A DNA stretch of 64,000 nt from Membranipora membranacea (lineage: Eukaryota; Bryozoa; Gymnolaemata; Cheilostomatida; Membraniporidae): NCBI GenBank assembly GCA_914767715.1, contig OU612067.1, positions 7,378,001 to 7,442,000 of the forward strand, written 5' to 3'. Shown here in pieces: positions 61,901 to 64,000 of this stretch. The position numbers and the translations under genes were made by a program. The notes beneath the pieces were generated by a model, which was not told where the DNA came from, ran no database searches, and worked only from the letters and a program-made list of their open reading frames with translations. Each line of letters starts with the position of its first letter. Position 1 is the first letter of the stretch.

Positions 61901-63383
61901 GATAATGTACAGTTTGTTGATGAGAAAATCAGAACCTGTCTATTGTGTACATAATTATCAGGAGCTGCTCATGGGAAACACTGTAAGATAATTATGAGGA
62001 GCTGCTTGGGGGACACATTTTCTGATTCAAAGTGAGTTTTGGACTTTCATAAACTCATAAATACACCGGTCTCTATGTTCACTCCCACCTTATTCTTTAC
62101 TTAAGGGCAGTACAAATTCAGACAATATAGGGTCGTAAACTGTTTTAAGTATAAGGATACTGGTTGAAATTAATTGCCAGGCACCACTAAGTGCCTAAAA
62201 TTAGGAACCTTATTGGACCTTTGTACAGCGTGTTGGAGGTCACACCTTCCGGTATGTCTATCGCCTGGGGTTGTTGTCGTTATTGGCGTTGCAATTATAA
62301 GTGGAACGGTCATTGATGTGGGTTTAATCATGTTGGCAGTATTGGTGTTGATGATATTAGTGTTAGTGCAATTATTCCTGTTCGCTGTGTCATTAGTGCT
62401 ATTTCTCAGCTAGTGCTAGGACATTGCTTGTCACCACCTGACTAATCGAAGTGGGCGTCTTCACTAAATGACCCCTGGCGAAATAGGTGTCAAATCAAAA
62501 CTCACCTTGTACGATATGACTTTCCAAGAAGATTGTCACTGAACGAGTTGAAGACGACTGCATATTTTTCACTACTCCACTCAACAATGGCCTAAAACAG
62601 AAAACAGCAATCAAGGAAAACAAGTTGTGATGGAAAAAATATTTAACTTGACAGGATACTTCTATAATCTGTTGTTATAAGCAACTTGCTGCAACCCTGA
62701 ACCCTGTTAATGACCATTAAATGATAACTCAGCTTTACGCCTTGCTTTAATAGACGATCCATAGATTGCGGGCTAAATGGAAGTGTTCACCGAACTATAC
62801 CTACATTGCGAAACTACAATATGTACACCTAGTGTCGAGTCTCTGCCTTCTCTGTCTCAAGATAGAGCTCTTTAGTCAACGCAGACAAGCCCTCATTTCA
62901 TACAGACCCGGCAAGAGTTTGATGGATTATTTAAAAATCATTTTACATTGGACTATACTGTTACCGACTCCTTGCATTCACACAGGACTGCTATAGGCTA
63001 CTACAACATGTCCTAACTTGGGAAACACAGTAGAGTAGTCCTATGTATGTTTTTTGTCTGAAATCATGGGTTGGACATTGACTACTAAGAAGTGAGTCTA
63101 CAGTCCAATGTCCAAAACAAGACATCATGATTCAGGGGAAAAGGTCATTCCACATTCTTGTGGGAAGTGAATAACAGATGAATTCACAACAACAGTACAA
63201 GTATCAAATAAATAAATCTATCTTAATTATCTTATGTATATCTTATGTATATATACATACCTCTCCAAAATAGAAAGCTGAGCAGCACAAGAGGACAACC
63301 GATATGAACACGGTTAATATGCCAGTTTTTGACAGGAATGTGTCATAGATCTTCCTTTGTATAAACTTGTGCATTATCCTCAT
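34921..63383 (-). CDS. GNPTAB: GlcNAc-1-phosphotransferase alpha/beta precursor, 1487 aa, 27 exons
   Basis: Adds GlcNAc-1-phosphate to mannose on lysosomal enzymes in the Golgi, the first step of the mannose-6-phosphate tag. Exons: 63261-63383, 62506-62591, 61755-61874, 61479-61502, 61103-61299, 59850-59917, 59240-59371, 58750-58893, 58103-58285, 57032-57202, 55754-55877, 54350-54405, 53096-53210, 52451-52650, 51858-52015, 51252-51391, 47445-48826, 46650-46849, 44147-44299, 43601-43667, 41735-41848, 39764-39849, 39011-39109, 38658-38712, 37125-37237, 35520-35610, 34921-34983. All phases close. N-terminal membrane span 22-40; Stealth CR1 at 76-88 ([15 protein letters not shown]); CR2 310-352; CR3 368-400; LNR repeats 426-456 and 460-490; glutamine-rich spacer 719-1048; cleavage motif RHLM/D at 1161-1165; EF-hand loop 1254-1265; C-terminal membrane span 1444-1463. 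Human GNPTAB has 1256 residues; most of the excess is the glutamine-rich insert. Confidence 0.95.
36048..36130 (+). repeat. tRNA-like SINE head
   Basis: GGCAGTGTGGTGTAGTGG is box-A-like and GGGGTCGAATCCC is close to box B. The 5' end and the CTTGGACA at the 3' end do not pair as an acceptor stem, and a T-run (a Pol III stop) follows. It resembles the head of the element at 15612. It lies in the GNPTAB intron between the last two membrane-proximal exons. Confidence 0.5.
37327..37712. repeat. Family B MITE-like element, full copy
   Basis: About 385 bp with terminal inverted repeats TTAAAAGGCAACCAAGG and CCTTGGTTGCCCTTTAA. No coding capacity. It is the best copy of the family found also at 2017 and 4769. 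The outer TTAA could be a target duplication or part of the repeat. It lies about 90 bp upstream of GNPTAB exon 37125-37237, in the intron. Confidence 0.8.
39169..39270. repeat. Family A MITE-like element
   Basis: The left arm (TAGATCAAGTTTAATCC, TTGCCTGCATTC) is nearly identical to the copy at 30594. The right arm is shortened but ends GATTGGTCTA. The core is a GTTGCTCCCCCTCCACT / AGTGGAGGGGGCA inverted pair. It lies in a GNPTAB intron, about 60 bp from exon 39011-39109. Confidence 0.7.
41572..41644. repeat. Hexanucleotide repeat (TAAGTC)n
   Basis: About ten near-perfect TAAGTC units with a few substitutions near the right end, in a GNPTAB intron about 90 bp from exon 41735-41848. Confidence 0.85.
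45607..45633. repeat. (TC)n microsatellite
   Basis: About 13 uninterrupted TC units in a GNPTAB intron. Confidence 0.85.
46410..46649. repeat. Tandem duplication next to a GNPTAB splice donor
   Basis: CTGAGATATGTGATGxTCATTAATG begins at 46410 and again at 46538. Both copies run through GATGAGATGCAT, an AAGGTC block and GATCACAG, and both end in ACACTTAC. In the second copy ACTTAC is the real donor (GTAAGT) of exon 46650-46849; the first copy carries the same donor sequence within the intron. Confidence 0.75.
47724..48713 (-). repeat. Glutamine-rich repeat region inside GNPTAB
   Basis: Within exon 47445-48826, residues about 719-1048 are built of [15 protein letters not shown] and QQQAV-type units, mostly five residues each. 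A higher-order duplication of about 52 residues (156 bp) is visible: [20 protein letters not shown] occurs twice, its LG pairs at exon-frame positions 52 residues apart. The frame is open throughout and both ends match GNPTAB (GEITLKG before; ARQLKQY and GFLPWE after). So the region is translated sequence, not an intron. Confidence 0.95.
53775..53890. repeat. Family A MITE-like element, diverged copy
   Basis: TAGATCAATTTTCATCCCA and TTGCTTGCATTC on the left pair with AATGCAAGCAAAATGGATC and a CTTGATT end on the right. It lies in the GNPTAB intron between the two exons that make LNR 2. Confidence 0.6.
55119..55239. repeat. Inverted repeat with nested palindrome
   Basis: TGCACCGTAGTGTTTGAATT and its mirrored arm AATCCAAACGCTACGGTGCA enclose a short centre. 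Each arm holds a smaller palindrome, TTTGGATTAATCCAAA on the right. It looks like a small foldback element in a GNPTAB intron. Confidence 0.7.
55296..55494. repeat. 26-bp tandem repeat with TGACATCA core
   Basis: TGACATCA recurs every 26 bp at 55356, 55382, 55408, 55434, 55460 and 55486, with weaker copies at about 55304 and 55330. The unit also has CATTATCTGTGATGATAT. It lies in the GNPTAB intron between the two LNR exons. Confidence 0.85.
56541..56622. repeat. 16-bp minisatellite, five copies
   Basis: GTTGGGATAGGCAGCT recurs at 56543, 56559, 56575, 56591 and 56607 with few changes, in a GNPTAB intron. Confidence 0.85.
56995..57014. repeat. (TA)n microsatellite
   Basis: About ten TA units, 12 bp inside the intron that follows GNPTAB exon 57032-57202. 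Confidence 0.8.
60858..61096. repeat. Purine-only minisatellite beside a GNPTAB splice donor
   Basis: About 240 bp of nearly pure A/G on the plus strand. The unit is about 28 bp (GAGAGTTAGGGGGAGGGGAG plus GTGAGAGG), with AGTTAG at 60881, 60909, 60936, 60964, 60992, 61020 and 61064. It ends within a few bases of the donor (61097-61102) of exon 61103-61299. In the transcript it is a C/U tract. Confidence 0.9.
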
Positions 63384-64000
63384 GTCCAGTTGTATTTTTA
63401 TTTATTGAAAACCATCAATATTCATAGAAAAACAGTCCAACTGAATGAAATAAATCTTTGAAAAAAAAGTGATTGGGTTGGAACTTTTATAGACTGTAAC
63501 TCCTAAATGATGCACTCCAGATTTAACGAGCCCATTGTAAATACCCTCTTACTGTAAGAAATTATTTACACAGGTTTGAAGCTATACTTTATATAAATGG
63601 ATTTAGTCAGATCGCTACAAACTAAAATTGTGTTGTTTCAGGTTTCATTGGTCAGATTGTAAATGTGTGAGGGGACAACCTCCAGTAGATGAAAGAATCA
63701 TACGCAGCATGGACAATGCAAAAAAAGGTTGCCAATAAGTCCTCAAATGTTTGTAGTCAACTCGAAGGAAGCAGGATTTATTTCACAGAAAGTAATCCAT
63801 CGATACAGACCTTATTCAATATCTGATTCACACCTTGCTGATTTAGGCAGAAATATACTTGATAACAAAGCCTGCAACGCAGTTCACCTGACCTTGTATT
63901 TTGTCTTCGTGTATTTGAGTATCTTGTATGGCTTGATTAACATCTTTCTTTATTTTCGTTACATGCTCGTAAATTTTAAATAGTCTAACTGTTGATTTCA
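63384..64000. other. GNPTAB 5' flank
   Basis: The 5' UTR and promoter should lie here. A TATATAAAG on the minus strand at 63587-63595 is present but unproven. No other exon was seen, and the short plus-strand frame at 63729-63983 has no support. Confidence 0.4.

Noticed and set aside
63587-63595. TATATAAAG on the minus strand as the GNPTAB TATA box
   Set aside because: It is 200 bp upstream of the ATG in AT-rich DNA; a housekeeping gene often lacks TATA, and nothing else supports it.

Overview
The window is AT-rich animal nuclear DNA. Genes are split by GT-AG introns, intergenic DNA is long, there is no operon structure, and the DNA carries tRNA-derived SINEs, non-LTR retrotransposon 3' ends, foldback DNA elements and many mini- and microsatellites. 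The families present (GNPTAB, an SLC18B1-like transporter, a CUB/sushi membrane protein, a sulfotransferase-like protein) fit an invertebrate deuterostome. A hemichordate is my best guess, but the sequence does not prove it.

I rebuilt six protein-coding genes by joining exons on splice signals, reading phase and family alignment. (1) 126-5160, minus: two CUB-like domains, two sushi domains and a membrane span; the 3' end lies beyond the left edge. (2) 6306-16241, minus: an 11-exon SLC18B1-like major facilitator transporter, 492 aa. (3) 21406-25487, plus: a 3-exon sulfotransferase-like protein, 450 aa. (4) 26571-29726, minus: a 5-exon protein of 406 aa that I cannot assign. (5) 32102-33625, plus: a 3-exon small secreted protein with a TATA box, signal peptide and poly(A) signal, possibly a peptide-hormone precursor. 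(6) 34921-63383, minus: a complete 27-exon GNPTAB gene, 1487 aa, encoding the alpha/beta precursor of GlcNAc-1-phosphotransferase, which starts the mannose-6-phosphate tag on lysosomal enzymes. In genes 2 to 6 every exon phase closes and the summed CDS is a multiple of three.

The most striking feature is one 1382-bp GNPTAB exon that puts about 330 residues of glutamine-rich repeat into the spacer before the alpha/beta cleavage site. The catalytic Stealth regions, both LNR modules, the cleavage motif and the EF-hand region around it remain recognisable.

Introns and intergenic DNA hold at least two dispersed inverted-repeat (MITE-like) families, a foldback element with a clear 9-bp target duplication, a 229-bp near-perfect palindrome, two 3' ends of one non-LTR family, three tRNA-headed SINE-like copies and several minisatellites. 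Some of these touch splice donors. The genes are not obviously functionally linked. The peptide gene and GNPTAB are convergent.
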